NCBI GenBank assembly: GCA_021793635.1 | Contig: JAJYSI010000183.1 | Coordinates: 1 to 6,804 of the forward strand | DNA length: 6,804 nucleotides | DNA from: Bacteroidota bacterium | GTDB lineage: Bacteria; Bacteroidota; Ignavibacteria; Ignavibacteriales; Ignavibacteriaceae | Direction: 5' to 3' | Part shown: positions 1 to 6,804 of the stretch, piece after piece | Layout: each line of letters begins with the position of its first letter | Position numbering within the stretch: position 1 is the stretch's first letter | The notes under the pieces: model-generated | Told to the model about the DNA's origin: nothing | Seen by the model: only the letters and a program-made list of their open reading frames with translations | The model's database searches: none | Position numbers and translations under genes: made by a program

Positions 1-380
1 ATATGAGTAGGGCAAAACCCGACGCGCTGGTACTATTTAATCCGGTAATTGATAACGGTCCGAACGGATATGGGTATGACAGAGTTAAGAATTACTGGCA
101 ATCTTTTTCTCCGATGAATAATATAGACAGCTCGGCGCCTCCGACATTATTTATGGTAGGCACCCGAGACCAGTATATTCCAACCGCGACGGCAGAAAAA
201 TATAAAAGTATAATGGAAAGTTATGGAAAGCGCTGCGATCTTGTATTGTATAAGAATCAGAAGCACGGTTTTTTTAATACAGGAAAATATTATTACGAAA
301 CCCTTCTTCATGCTGATAAATTTCTGACATCGCTTGGTTATTTGAAGGGAAAACCTACACTAAAAACAGATGAGAAATAG
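1..380 (+). CDS. alpha/beta-hydrolase-fold esterase, C-terminal part (5' end outside window)
   Basis: The visible 125 residues are the C-terminal part of an alpha/beta hydrolase of the acetyl-esterase / BD-FAE / dienelactone-hydrolase type, which cleaves ester bonds by a Ser-Asp-His triad. Seen (numbered from the ATG at position 3): a strand-loop block LFNPVIDNGPNGYG (residues 11-24), then PPTLFMVGTRDQYIP with the likely catalytic Asp at residue 56, and KNQKHGFF with the likely catalytic His at residue 88. The nucleophile elbow (GxSxG) is missing. In this family it lies just upstream of such a block, so the ATG at position 3 is internal and the gene starts before the window. It ends with TAG, 85 bp before the next gene on the same strand. 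Next to glycoside hydrolases, a role in removing acetyl or other ester groups from polysaccharide is plausible but inferred; the substrate cannot be read from this fragment. Confidence is high for the fold, low for the substrate. Confidence 0.85.
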   Translation, partial: MSRAKPDALVLFNPVIDNGPNGYGYDRVKNYWQSFSPMNNIDSSAPPTLFMVGTRDQYIPTATAEKYKSIMESYGKRCDLVLYKNQKHGFFNTGKYYYETLLHADKFLTSLGYLKGKPTLKTDEK

Positions 381-415
381 CTGTAATAAATATTTTTAAA
401 TCGAATCTGTTCAAA

Positions 416-423
416 TATTTTTG
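416..423 (+). promoter_or_regulatory. candidate Bacteroidota -7 promoter element
   Basis: TATTTTTG matches the TAnnTTTG -7 consensus of Bacteroidota sigma factors. It lies 42 bp before the ATG at 466, leaving room for a short leader. No clear -33 TTG/TTTG box lies about 20 bp upstream, and the region is so AT-rich that a chance match is likely. The element sits inside the second copy of a 10-bp direct repeat, AAATATTTTT, at 388-397 and 413-422. If real, it would give the two large hydrolase genes their own start separate from the upstream esterase. Confidence 0.3.
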
Positions 424-465
424 GTTAATAGAAATTTATATAGTAAACAATTTATTTAACAACTT

Positions 466-3423
466 ATGAGAATTTTAATGAGTAATAAGACTACTAAAAG
501 AAAAACCAGGTTGAACATATACGGCTTAAGTATATTTTTGATATTTATGCTCATCAGTTTACTGCCATTTAAAGAAATATATTCCACTACCATTATTTTA
601 ACGAGCGATAAACAGCTCAGGGAGCTTCAAAATCCGGACTTCAAATTGGATTTGTCGACCGGTTTTCACAAAAGGATAATGAGTTTGCGTCAGGTTTGTG
701 AAGAAGCCTATCAAAGGGGGGATCATACTCTTGGTATTGCATTCGATCAGTTTTTCGGTCAGTACCGCGATGAACACGCTACAGTTAGAAAACTAAAACC
801 CGATACGCAAGAATATATAAATATTATAAGAAAAATCGGAGAGTTTGCGGCGAAATATAAATTGGGCCTTGAACTGAGTATACTTAGTCCGCTAGAGATA
901 GGTCCAGGTTTTATGAAAAAAACCGGTGAAAGCGGAAGATGGTTACAGTACAAAGTAGGTTTGCGCGATCCGGAGAACGGTAAATTCAGTCTGCAGCTAT
1001 GGAAACAATTATACTGGACAAATAATAAAGGAATGATTGCACTTAAATTAAAAGGGGTCAAAGCTTATGCATTTAAAGAAAAAGTTATTGACAACGGTCA
1101 TTACAGTGTAGTAAAACCTGAGGATATAAAAGAGATTAAATCAGACATAAAAATCGATCAATGGAATGTGGAAAAAATTACTCCGATGTGGGAACCGTCC
1201 GATTTAATAATGGATATCAAACAACCTATTCAAAGAATTCGTATATACAGTAACGGCGATAATGAATTAAAAGGATATAACCGTGTATTTGTAATGCTAG
1301 AGTACGAAGTTCCTGAAATGGACTATTTCAGTCCGAAAGCACTACCATTCTTAAAATCTTTAATGAAAGAATATCATGATAAAGGAATAAACCTTACGGC
1401 TCTTTATTCTGATGAGCTGCATATTCAGCAGGACTGGTATTATTTCAATCATCACGATAACGGCGAGTTTTCGATGCGTTATCTGACAAAGAATATGGCG
1501 GATACCTACAGTAAACTTTACGATCCCGGTATAAAAGATATGGATAAGTATATGTTATACTTTGTTTACGGTCCCAAAATTTATACTAACTCGCCAAAGG
1601 CTTTAATCAAAACTCAATATGTAATGGGAGACAAACCTGAAGATATATACAGAACTATATTATTCCGCGACCGTTATTATAAATTGCTGAATAATCATGT
1701 TGTCGATCTATTCAAAGCCGCCAAGGATTATACCGAGAAAATCTATGACAGAATACTGCCGACGGCAGGGCATGCAACATGGGCTGAAAGTCCTACGATA
1801 GATATGTGGGATACAGGTGATATAAGAATGGCTCCTTATCAATACGAATATACTTCAAATTTTTTATGGTCTAATACTGTGCAGCAGGCTTCATGTGCTT
1901 GTTATGATTATTTCAAATGGGGAGAATATCTGCAGCCTACCGGAAACGACGATGCTGAATGCGGCTGGGCAGACAGAGATAACTTCGGCGAAGCAATGGC
2001 AGTATCCTTAGGGATTATTAATAAATATAAAAATGCATACGCGGCATTTTGGGGTATGCCAAAAGTATGTGCGGTTAGAAAGCAAGCCGTTGTAGATGCC
2101 TATGGCGTATCAAACTCAACTGAAGCAATAAAAGATATTACCGGCGGGCTTCCTCGGGATGTTAATGTATTAGTATTATACCCTATGAATTTGGTCGCCG
2201 CAGATGAACGATTCGGAAGCTGGATTACTCAATACGGTTACGCAAATTACATTACAGACGAGAAACTTCTGGAATTGGCAAAAATAACACCGGACGGAAA
2301 AATAGAAATGGGAGGCAGAAAGTTTTCAACTCTTGTTGCCTTGTTCGAACCTGTTCCGCAGAAGGGCATAATAGATTTTATGAATAAGCTTAGCGAAAGA
2401 GGCGGTAAAGTTATTTGGTTCGGACCTCCGCCATTAATTGACGGAAGCGGAAAAGAATGCTTAAATAATTGGGAAAAGCTTTTCGGAGTTCAGTATAAAC
2501 CCACACCTTATTTAGGTCTAATAGCTCCGGGTGAAAAAGTAGTTTTTAAGAACGATTTTAAAAATATTCCAGATCAATACATATTAAGTGATTTTCTGGT
2601 AGATCATATATATCCGATAAAACCCGAAAATGGTTCTGAAGTACTGGCAACCATAAGTAAAAGAATCATCGGTACTAAAATAGAAAATGGTAAAGGGCAA
2701 ACATATTTCTTCGGCTTTAGACCGAGAGATGATCAATCTCAGAGCTTAGGATACGAAACGAAAACGCTATTTGACATTCTTAACGATGCAGGATCATATC
2801 CTGCTACCGGCGCTTTTCCTGGAATAAATGATAATACAGAATTTGTTTCAAGAACAAGTCCTTATTTAGCTACAAGGTTCCTTAACGGAACAACTATTAT
2901 TGCAGCCCATTACAGAACACAGCCAGAAGACTGGTTTAACGGCTTTTCAAGAAACGATTCGCTAGATGCATTAGCTTTGAAAGATAATCCTTTACCTTCT
3001 GATACTTTAAATCTGGAAAACTTTAAAGTCAACGGACATGATATTACTTTTAACGGAAGTCTGATTTGTGCTTTTAATGTAGCTACTGACGGTAATTTAA
3101 TTTCGTTTGAGGGACACAATTGCAGTAAGACAGAAATCGACGGTAAAACGTATAATTTTGGAAATAAATTCTCTACTATAGCATGGACAAGTGCCTCGAA
3201 AGAGGAAGCAGAAAAGTATAGTGCATTCATGAAAATCTTAGTAAAGGGAGAGGGAATAATTACCTTGCCAGTAAATACAGCAGGGCATAAAATAAATTCG
3301 GGGGAAATAAGAAAAGATAAAATGAACTCTATTGAATTGTCTGACTTAAAAGTGAATAAAACAGATATAACTTTTAAGGTAACTCCGGAAATATCAGGTA
3401 AATGGATATATCTTTATCAATAA
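466..3423 (+). CDS. putative secreted glycoside hydrolase: TIM barrel with GATase-like and beta domains, family not recognised
   Basis: This 985-residue protein is probably an exported glycosidase. A basic N-terminus (KRKTR) and a hydrophobic run at about residues 18-35 form a Sec signal, with possible cleavage near residue 40. Residues ~60-145 look like the start of a TIM barrel. About 155-285 is rich in beta strands and looks inserted. The barrel resumes at ~286 with a strand ending in LYSDELH; E317 there is a candidate acid/base. WAES (E441) and NDDAECGWADRD (494-505) hold further acidic candidates. Residues ~566-690 (VNVLVLYPMN, then GRKFSTLVALFEP, then ERGGKVIWFGPPP) resemble the glutamine-amidotransferase-like trimerisation domain of GH42 and related domains in GH106-like enzymes. 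GFRPRDDQSQSLGYET (750-765) precedes C-terminal beta domains. The start at 466 has no Shine-Dalgarno; an ATG at 478 is an alternative that leaves the signal intact. The gene ends 58 bp before the GH116-like gene and is probably co-transcribed with it. Catalytic assignments are inferred from motif position only. Confidence 0.6.
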   Translation: MRILMSNKTTKRKTRLNIYGLSIFLIFMLISLLPFKEIYSTTIILTSDKQLRELQNPDFKLDLSTGFHKRIMSLRQVCEEAYQRGDHTLGIAFDQFFGQYRDEHATVRKLKPDTQEYINIIRKIGEFAAKYKLGLELSILSPLEIGPGFMKKTGESGRWLQYKVGLRDPENGKFSLQLWKQLYWTNNKGMIALKLKGVKAYAFKEKVIDNGHYSVVKPEDIKEIKSDIKIDQWNVEKITPMWEPSDLIMDIKQPIQRIRIYSNGDNELKGYNRVFVMLEYEVPEMDYFSPKALPFLKSLMKEYHDKGINLTALYSDELHIQQDWYYFNHHDNGEFSMRYLTKNMADTYSKLYDPGIKDMDKYMLYFVYGPKIYTNSPKALIKTQYVMGDKPEDIYRTILFRDRYYKLLNNHVVDLFKAAKDYTEKIYDRILPTAGHATWAESPTIDMWDTGDIRMAPYQYEYTSNFLWSNTVQQASCACYDYFKWGEYLQPTGNDDAECGWADRDNFGEAMAVSLGIINKYKNAYAAFWGMPKVCAVRKQAVVDAYGVSNSTEAIKDITGGLPRDVNVLVLYPMNLVAADERFGSWITQYGYANYITDEKLLELAKITPDGKIEMGGRKFSTLVALFEPVPQKGIIDFMNKLSERGGKVIWFGPPPLIDGSGKECLNNWEKLFGVQYKPTPYLGLIAPGEKVVFKNDFKNIPDQYILSDFLVDHIYPIKPENGSEVLATISKRIIGTKIENGKGQTYFFGFRPRDDQSQSLGYETKTLFDILNDAGSYPATGAFPGINDNTEFVSRTSPYLATRFLNGTTIIAAHYRTQPEDWFNGFSRNDSLDALALKDNPLPSDTLNLENFKVNGHDITFNGSLICAFNVATDGNLISFEGHNCSKTEIDGKTYNFGNKFSTIAWTSASKEEAEKYSAFMKILVKGEGIITLPVNTAGHKINSGEIRKDKMNSIELSDLKVNKTDITFKVTPEISGKWIYLYQ

Positions 3424-3481
3424 TTTACATCTGATTCCTTTTGCAATAAGATTCACAAAGCAAATACTTGATTAAAAAGAA

Positions 3482-6088
3482 ATGAACATCAGGATATTAA
3501 AAAATAATATACTTATCCTTTTAATAATTACACTATGTAGTATTAATATAAATGCAAAAGAAATCCGCACATTAGGTAATACTTCCCGAGATTCCTCCGC
3601 AATTTACAAAGGCGTTTATTTAACCGGTCTTGACTTTCCGATCGGATCTTTAGGCGGAGGCGTTATCCGCATGAACGGAAAAGCGGAACGGGTATGGTGG
3701 CAAATATTCAATAATTTTGAAGAACGGTCCGGCTCCGGCATTGTACCTAATAGCTTTTTTGCAATAAGGGCAAGTACAAAAAACAATAGTGTGGTAAAAG
3801 CTCTTCAGACCTCATCCGTAGGTCCTTTTGCCGCAATGGACAGCCTTATCTTTCAAGGAGAATATCCATTCGGCCGGTACACTTTTTTTGATAAGAAATT
3901 GCCGGTAAAAGTTACGCTTGAAGCATATAATCCTTTAATTCCTATGGATTTAAAAAATTCTGCAATACCTTGTGCAATTTTTAACGTGAAAGTAAAAAAC
4001 ACTTCTTCAAATGAGGTAAAGATAAATCTATTGGCGGCGCAAGAAAATGCTGTAGGTTTTTCGGGTTATGATACAATTGCAGGTCCTAATCTAAGATATT
4101 GCAAAGGATTCGGCGAAAATAAAAACGAGATCGTGATTAAACCCGGCATAACAAGTCTTAACATGATTGGTCCAAACGGCAGTATGCAATTATCCGCTTA
4201 TTCAAAAAATGTTAGTTATACTGCTTCATGGGATAATTTAGAATTTTTGTACAATGATTTTTCTAATGACGGCCGGATAACAGGAGTAAAAACCGCAGTT
4301 AGTCCGAAACCCGAAATGACTATTGCCGGTGCGCTTTCTGCCGGTTTTTTACTTAGACCTAATGAGGAAAAAGTAATTACATTCGTATTAACCTGGTATT
4401 TCCCAAACGGTACTTTTGGGAAAGAAGGCAGTAAATGGTATTTCAAAAATGCCGGCAGCCAATATGAAAACTGGTGGAAGGATGCGAGTGATGTCGGTAA
4501 TTATGTAGCTAAAAATATTTCATATTTAGATTCTACTACCAGACTTTATGACGAAACAATTTATTCTTCAAATATACCGAGATATGTACTGGATCGAATA
4601 ACTTCCAACATTTGTGTGTTAAAGTCCCCGACAACCTTCTGGACAAAGGACGGATATTTCGGCATATGGGAAAGTACTTCGAATGATGAAGTTTGGGGCG
4701 GTAACTGTAAACACGTAATTCATTACGCCCAAGGCATTGCCCGTTTATATCCGGGACTGGCACGCAGGCTGAGAATGCAGGATTTAAATACCATAACGGA
4801 TAATGGAATGCTTCCTGCGAGAGACGGCGGAACGACAATGGCTTTGGACGGTCAATTAGGGACAATACTTGAAGTTTACAGAGAGAATCTATTGTCCGAC
4901 AACAGCGGCTTTTTAACTGCAGCCTGGCCAAGAACTCGACTTGCAATGAATTATGTAATTAATACTTTTGATAAAAACCACGACGGGCTATTATACGGCA
5001 GTTATCATAATACGCTGGATTGTAATGTCTCCGGTACTTCTCCGTGGATAGGGTCATTATATCTTGCTGCGCTGAAAGCTTGTGAAAAGATGGCCATTAT
5101 TATGGGAGACACAAAATCCGCCGGTATTTATCATAAGATTTGGGAAGCAGGAATTAGAAATCAAAACAAACAGCTCTGGAATGACTCCCTCGGGTATTAT
5201 ATTTCAAAACCGGATAACTTGCCTAATACTTTGATAATGGGCAAGGCTGTTTCTATTGATATGTTTCTGGGTCAGTGGTGGGCAAATCAGCTGAATCTCG
5301 GACAAATATATCCATTGAAAAGGACAAAAGAAGGACTTAGCAAAATATTTACTACCAATAAGTATACGGACACAGGTAAAGGTTATTTCCCATCTTTCAG
5401 AAACTTTCTTGGATCGGGAAAAACAGGCTGGGAAATGTTTGTCTTCCCGGGTAAACTACCTAAAGATCACATTAATTATTATAATGAAGTCATGAGCGGC
5501 TTTGAATATGCAGCTGCGGCAACCATGCTGCAGTATGGAATGATACATGATGGACTTAGTATCGTGAAGGCTATTTCCGAGCGATACAACGGGCGCTTAC
5601 GTGCAAAAGGAGAAGTTACTCTTGGCAGCAACGCATGTGTATTCGGTACCGGTAGTCCTTTTGGGGAAGACGAGTGCGGTGATTTTTATGTCAGACCTCT
5701 AAGTAGTTGGTCCCTGCTGCTGGCTCTTCAGGGTTTTATTTTCAACGGACCTGAACAAACAATCGGATTCAAACCGGTATGGCAGCCGGAAAATCACGTC
5801 TCCTTCTTCTCGGGTTCTGACGGGTGGGGACTTTATCAGCAGAAACGTTCTCGCTCAGTACTGAGGTCGAGTATTAATGTGAAATACGGTGAGGTTAAAA
5901 TAAAAAATATAATATTGGAGCTGCCTAAAAGTAAGTCAGAAAAAAAATTGTTCGTTACGCTGGACGGAGTAAAGCAACGGGTAAAAAATACAGAACAAAA
6001 GAATGGCACATTCGTGATTCATCTTGTATCTTCTTGTACCGTGCAATCAGGATCATCTCTAAAAATACAAGTTGATATGAATAAATAA
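3482..6088 (+). CDS. secreted GH116 / DUF608-type (GBA2-like) beta-glycosidase
   Basis: This 868-residue enzyme belongs to the GH116 superfamily: retaining beta-glucosidases, beta-xylosidases and glucosylceramidases with an N-terminal beta-sandwich and a C-terminal (alpha/alpha)6 barrel. A Sec signal covers residues 1-25 (hydrophobic ILILLIITLC, cleavage after INA). The N-domain opens with LTGLDFPIGSLGGGVIRMNG (48-67), the family's 'PLGGIGxG' region, and runs to about residue 330. The barrel follows: DGYFGIWES with E397 at the nucleophile position, GGNCKHVIHYAQGIARLYP (406-424), DGLLYGSYHNTLD with D513 at the acid/base position, SPWIGSLYLAALKACEKMA (520-538), FEYAAAATMLQYGM (674-687), and EDECGDFYVRPLSSW (729-743). 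Residues ~790-868 form a beta-rich tail. Family and catalytic positions rest on recalled GH116 motifs. Exact sugar specificity is not visible; glucoside or xyloside is likely. The start has a weak purine-rich stretch (AAAAAGAA) directly upstream. It lies between an uncharacterised glycosidase and a GH115 gene, suggesting a role in hemicellulose breakdown. Confidence 0.88.
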   Translation: MNIRILKNNILILLIITLCSININAKEIRTLGNTSRDSSAIYKGVYLTGLDFPIGSLGGGVIRMNGKAERVWWQIFNNFEERSGSGIVPNSFFAIRASTKNNSVVKALQTSSVGPFAAMDSLIFQGEYPFGRYTFFDKKLPVKVTLEAYNPLIPMDLKNSAIPCAIFNVKVKNTSSNEVKINLLAAQENAVGFSGYDTIAGPNLRYCKGFGENKNEIVIKPGITSLNMIGPNGSMQLSAYSKNVSYTASWDNLEFLYNDFSNDGRITGVKTAVSPKPEMTIAGALSAGFLLRPNEEKVITFVLTWYFPNGTFGKEGSKWYFKNAGSQYENWWKDASDVGNYVAKNISYLDSTTRLYDETIYSSNIPRYVLDRITSNICVLKSPTTFWTKDGYFGIWESTSNDEVWGGNCKHVIHYAQGIARLYPGLARRLRMQDLNTITDNGMLPARDGGTTMALDGQLGTILEVYRENLLSDNSGFLTAAWPRTRLAMNYVINTFDKNHDGLLYGSYHNTLDCNVSGTSPWIGSLYLAALKACEKMAIIMGDTKSAGIYHKIWEAGIRNQNKQLWNDSLGYYISKPDNLPNTLIMGKAVSIDMFLGQWWANQLNLGQIYPLKRTKEGLSKIFTTNKYTDTGKGYFPSFRNFLGSGKTGWEMFVFPGKLPKDHINYYNEVMSGFEYAAAATMLQYGMIHDGLSIVKAISERYNGRLRAKGEVTLGSNACVFGTGSPFGEDECGDFYVRPLSSWSLLLALQGFIFNGPEQTIGFKPVWQPENHVSFFSGSDGWGLYQQKRSRSVLRSSINVKYGEVKIKNIILELPKSKSEKKLFVTLDGVKQRVKNTEQKNGTFVIHLVSSCTVQSGSSLKIQVDMNK

Positions 6089-6137
6089 TCAAAGAAATTA
6101 AGAATTGAATTTGAAAGCATGTGGAAATCATTTTCTA

Positions 6138-6198
6138 TCTTAGCGTAACTTTGCGGCTGTTTCATTTGGCTGTCCTTTCTTCGCAAAGTGCGCTAAGA
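6138..6198. repeat. large imperfect inverted repeat (hairpin) in the 121-bp gap
   Basis: Left arm TCTTAGCG-TA-ACTTTGCG (6138-6155) pairs with right arm CGCAAAGT-G-CGCTAAGA (6182-6198): 16 base pairs broken by one 2x1 internal loop, with a 26-nt pyrimidine-rich loop between. It begins 49 bp after the GH116-like stop and ends 11 bp before the GTG of the GH115-like gene. No T run follows the right arm, so it is not a standard intrinsic terminator. The TTAGCG/TTTGCG wording resembles dispersed intergenic repeats found in many bacterial genomes; that is recollection, and only a genome-wide count can confirm it. It could instead act as an mRNA-stabilising or processing stem between the two genes. 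Confidence 0.7.
6146..6153 (+). promoter_or_regulatory. candidate Bacteroidota -7 element within the hairpin
   Basis: TAACTTTG is an exact match to TAnnTTTG and lies 56 bp before the GTG at 6210, which would give a leader of about 50 nt containing most of the hairpin. No convincing -33 TTG box is found at the usual spacing; the nearest candidate region reads TGTGG at 6120-6124. Because it is part of the inverted repeat, the match may be a by-product of that element. Confidence 0.25.
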
Positions 6199-6209
6199 AT
6201 AATTAACAT

Positions 6210-6785
6210 GTGAAAAAAAAATTTGCAAAACCAATCTCTATTAAAAATCAAAACAGTAAGACAAATCCCGATATTATTAACGTGAATCGTTTTAACCGTC
6301 GCACATTCCTCGGCAAATTTGTAAGTCTGTTAGCTGCAATTCAGCTTATTCCGACTTCAGTCATAAAGATAAAAAACAGTTTCAAAAGGTTTATAAAAGA
6401 AAATGAATCTGAAAAGACTTGGATTTTTACCCCTGATGAAGTTGAGATATATTTACCTGAAAACGCCGATCAAGGAATAATTTGGGGTTGTCGCGATTTT
6501 ATAAAGGACTGCCAGGAGGCGACTGGGAAGAAGCCTGAAATAATTAATACACTTTCTGGAAGAGGTAAATTAGTAATCCTTCCTGCAGTTGTAGATGGAA
6601 ATAATCAACTTAACAGATTTGAGAAAACGGGACTAATAGATTTATCAAAGGTAAGAGGCAACTGGGAATCATATGTTATTCAACCGATAACCGATTTAGG
6701 TAAAAATAATCCGAATATTTTAGTGGTTGCCGGTAGTGTGCCGCGAGCAGTTGCTTATGGTTTATATGAAATCAGTTACAAATAA
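6210..6785 (+). CDS. GH115-type alpha-glucuronidase, N-terminal domain only; probably frameshifted
   Basis: The 191 residues hold a leader plus the N-terminal domain of glycoside hydrolase family 115, which removes glucuronic or 4-O-methylglucuronic acid from xylan and related polymers. NRRTFLGKF (29-37) with hydrophobic residues to about 52 resembles a twin-arginine signal. WGCRDFIKDCQEATGKKPEI (92-111), GLIDLSKVRGNWESYVIQPI (141-160) and LVVAGSVPRAVAYGLYEIS (171-189) match the family's 'aaDdLaxDixxvTGkkP', 'DxSxxxGkWExxxi' and 'lViAGSdxRGxxYGiYdiS' blocks. Full enzymes are about 800-1000 residues, so the catalytic barrel is absent. The stop at 6783 falls where the family reads 'GVxPxxxW', and the +1 frame resembles that continuation. 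The start is GTG at 6210; the overlapping ATG at 6208 is followed at once by TGA. GTG at 6282 (residue 25) would give a more typical-length leader, MNRFNRRTFLGKF, and is a real alternative. Family assignment is fairly secure; whether the gene is broken is inferred. Confidence 0.75.
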   Translation: MKKKFAKPISIKNQNSKTNPDIINVNRFNRRTFLGKFVSLLAAIQLIPTSVIKIKNSFKRFIKENESEKTWIFTPDEVEIYLPENADQGIIWGCRDFIKDCQEATGKKPEIINTLSGRGKLVILPAVVDGNNQLNRFEKTGLIDLSKVRGNWESYVIQPITDLGKNNPNILVVAGSVPRAVAYGLYEISYK

Positions 6786-6804
6786 TACAGATGTCAATAC
6801 AATG
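6784..6804 (+). other. candidate continuation of the GH115 frame (+1) after the stop
   Basis: Dropping one base at about 6783 lets translation run from ...EISYK into NTDVNTM, open to the window edge. GH115 proteins have a segment like 'iSekxlGVxPl' at this point, so D-V-N-T-M aligns with G-V-D/N-P-L/M/W. Only seven residues are available, so this is suggestive and not proof. Confidence 0.4.

Noticed and set aside
3..5. ATG at position 3 as the start of the esterase
   Set aside because: The alpha/beta-hydrolase fold needs an upstream half with the GxSxG nucleophile, so this methionine is internal.
759..1061. 100-residue open frame on the - strand
   Set aside because: Antisense to the barrel start of the large glycosidase-like gene; composition is what reverse translation of an AT-rich gene gives. 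The same applies to the - strand frames at 2910-3230 and 4216-4446.
3438..3464. Short inverted repeat TTTGC...GCAAA after the large glycosidase-like gene as a terminator
   Set aside because: Only five base pairs, a long loop and no T tract; the 58-bp gap is more likely read through.
3524..3544. Possible lipobox around the Cys in ITLCS of the GH116-like leader
   Set aside because: The residue before Cys is Leu, not Gly/Ala/Ser, and a normal signal-peptidase site (INA) follows, so a soluble periplasmic or secreted protein is more likely than a lipoprotein.
4536..4946. 136-residue open frame on the - strand
   Set aside because: It lies wholly antisense to the conserved catalytic region of the GH116-like gene, has no recognisable domain, and is a shadow of that coding sequence.
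6138..6198. Intrinsic terminator for the GH116-like gene
   Set aside because: The stem is long enough, but the right arm is followed by AATAATTAAC with no T run on either useful side, and the loop is 26 nt.

Overview
The window is AT-rich and reads as part of a secreted polysaccharide-degradation locus. Four genes lie on the + strand, packed closely. Weak or absent Shine-Dalgarno sequences, candidate TAnnTTTG-type -7 boxes and the set of enzymes point to the phylum Bacteroidota or a near relative such as Ignavibacteriota. This assignment is inference: no rRNA or other phylogenetic marker is present.

Layout. (1) Positions 1-380: the C-terminal part of an alpha/beta-hydrolase-fold esterase, cut by the window edge. 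(2) Positions 466-3423: a 985-residue exported protein that looks like a TIM-barrel glycoside hydrolase followed by a glutamine-amidotransferase-like domain and beta domains. Its exact CAZy family is not recognised, and it is the most likely place for new enzymology. (3) Positions 3482-6088: an 868-residue secreted enzyme of the GH116 / DUF608 (GBA2-like beta-glucosidase) superfamily, with both predicted catalytic acids visible. (4) Positions 6210-6785: a twin-arginine-type leader joined to the N-terminal domain of a GH115 (alpha-glucuronidase) enzyme. This reading frame stops exactly where the family continues, and the sequence downstream in the +1 frame resembles that continuation, so a frameshift (biological or sequencing) is likely.

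Working together (inference): an esterase, a GH115 that removes glucuronic acid or 4-O-methylglucuronic acid side groups, a GH116-type beta-glycosidase and an uncharacterised glycosidase would fit stepwise breakdown of an acetylated, glucuronic-acid-decorated plant polysaccharide such as glucuronoxylan or arabinogalactan. Three of the proteins have N-terminal export signals; the start of the esterase is not visible. No SusC/SusD pair, regulator or transporter is in view.

Intergenic DNA is short (85, 58 and 121 bp). The 121-bp gap before the GH115 gene holds a large imperfect hairpin that may be a dispersed intergenic repeat. No RNA gene, CRISPR array or transposase was seen, and no stretch over 300 bases lacks a gene.
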